NCBI GenBank assembly: GCA_963556495.2
Contig: OY747716.1
Location: 11,670,571 to 11,734,570 of the forward strand
Length of the DNA: 64,000 nt
Reading direction: 5' to 3'
Source: Valencia hispanica
Lineage: Eukaryota > Chordata > Actinopteri > Cyprinodontiformes > Valenciidae
Shown here: one piece after another, positions 63,766-64,000 of the stretch
How the letters are laid out: the number at the start of each line of letters is the position of its first letter
Position numbering within the stretch: the first letter of the stretch is position 1
Translations under genes and position numbers: made by a program
Notes under the pieces: generated by a model
The model's database searches: none
What the model was told of the DNA's origin: nothing
What the model saw: only the letters and a program-made list of their open reading frames with translations

Positions 63766-64000
63766 ATAGAGAATCAACTCGAATCTCGCCCCGAGGCACC
63801 GACTGCAGAAACCCACGCCCCGACTAAAAAAGAACCCATTTCAACTCACCCTGAAGTACACTCTATAGGGCAAGTTTGCAGTCTTTCCATTTTCATCTAC
63901 TGTCTTTCTTGGTCTTTATGGATATTATGTGACCCCTGAAGCCCATTGGTTGCAATTGATCGGATTTAAAACTGTTATAACACCATGCATTATTTTTCCT

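Noticed and set aside
63841..63900. Possible exon end on the minus strand (GKTANLPYRVYF then a gtgagt-like donor)
   Set aside because: No similarity to ERG channels in the segment, and a stop codon lies a few codons upstream in the same frame. Insufficient evidence.
56571..64000. Missing S1 exon and N-terminal PAS exons of kcnh2
   Set aside because: Read on the minus strand for a WDWLILL-type segment; not found, so presumed to lie beyond the window rather than lost.

Overview
The window is vertebrate, almost certainly teleost, nuclear DNA. It is dominated by transposon remnants typical of fish (Tc1-type, L2/Maui-type, Rex1/Babar-type, hAT-like and solo LTRs). It holds one recognisable host gene, the 3' two thirds of an ERG-type voltage-gated potassium channel gene (kcnh2-like, Kv11.1), on the minus strand. 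I hand-joined fourteen exons from 56570 down to 18633. All donors are GT, all acceptors are AG, every junction is phase-compatible, and the total is 2343 nt (780 codons plus TAA). The encoded part runs from the S1-S2 loop through S2-S6, the selectivity filter, the C-linker, the cyclic-nucleotide-binding homology domain, the ERG1-specific C-terminal region and the tetramerising coiled coil to the conserved C-terminus. The N-terminal PAS/eag domain and S1 are not in the window and should lie beyond 64000.

Layout. 1-18632 is downstream of the gene: a truncated LINE with endonuclease and reverse transcriptase (1-2319), a solo LTR (3745-4256), an L2 tail, an older LINE split by a Tc1 element (4916-7105), a long-inverted-repeat element split by a second solo LTR (7800-9640), and an hAT-like element (13703-14675). 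18633-56570 is the kcnh2 gene with introns full of repeats: a LINE fragment, an hAT-like element carrying a third solo LTR, four Tc1-type copies or remnants, a perfect 82-bp-arm palindrome, an 880-bp AT-rich palindromic array, and an hAT with an 8-bp target duplication carrying a nested retroelement. 56571-64000 is the intron upstream of the first visible exon and contains an almost open L2/Maui-type LINE (57600-60810).

No protein-coding gene other than kcnh2 and mobile-element remnants could be supported, nor any tRNA, rRNA or CRISPR array. The most unusual items are the perfect palindrome at 39629-39809, which carries a hammerhead-like core suggestive of a Penelope-type terminal repeat; the splitting of the ERG pore-coding region into small exons whose introns and acceptors are crowded by repeats; three solo LTRs with perfect 5-bp target duplications; and the palindromic AT-rich array. 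All coordinates were read by eye without alignment tools. Exon borders should be exact, while repeat borders without stated target duplications are approximate.
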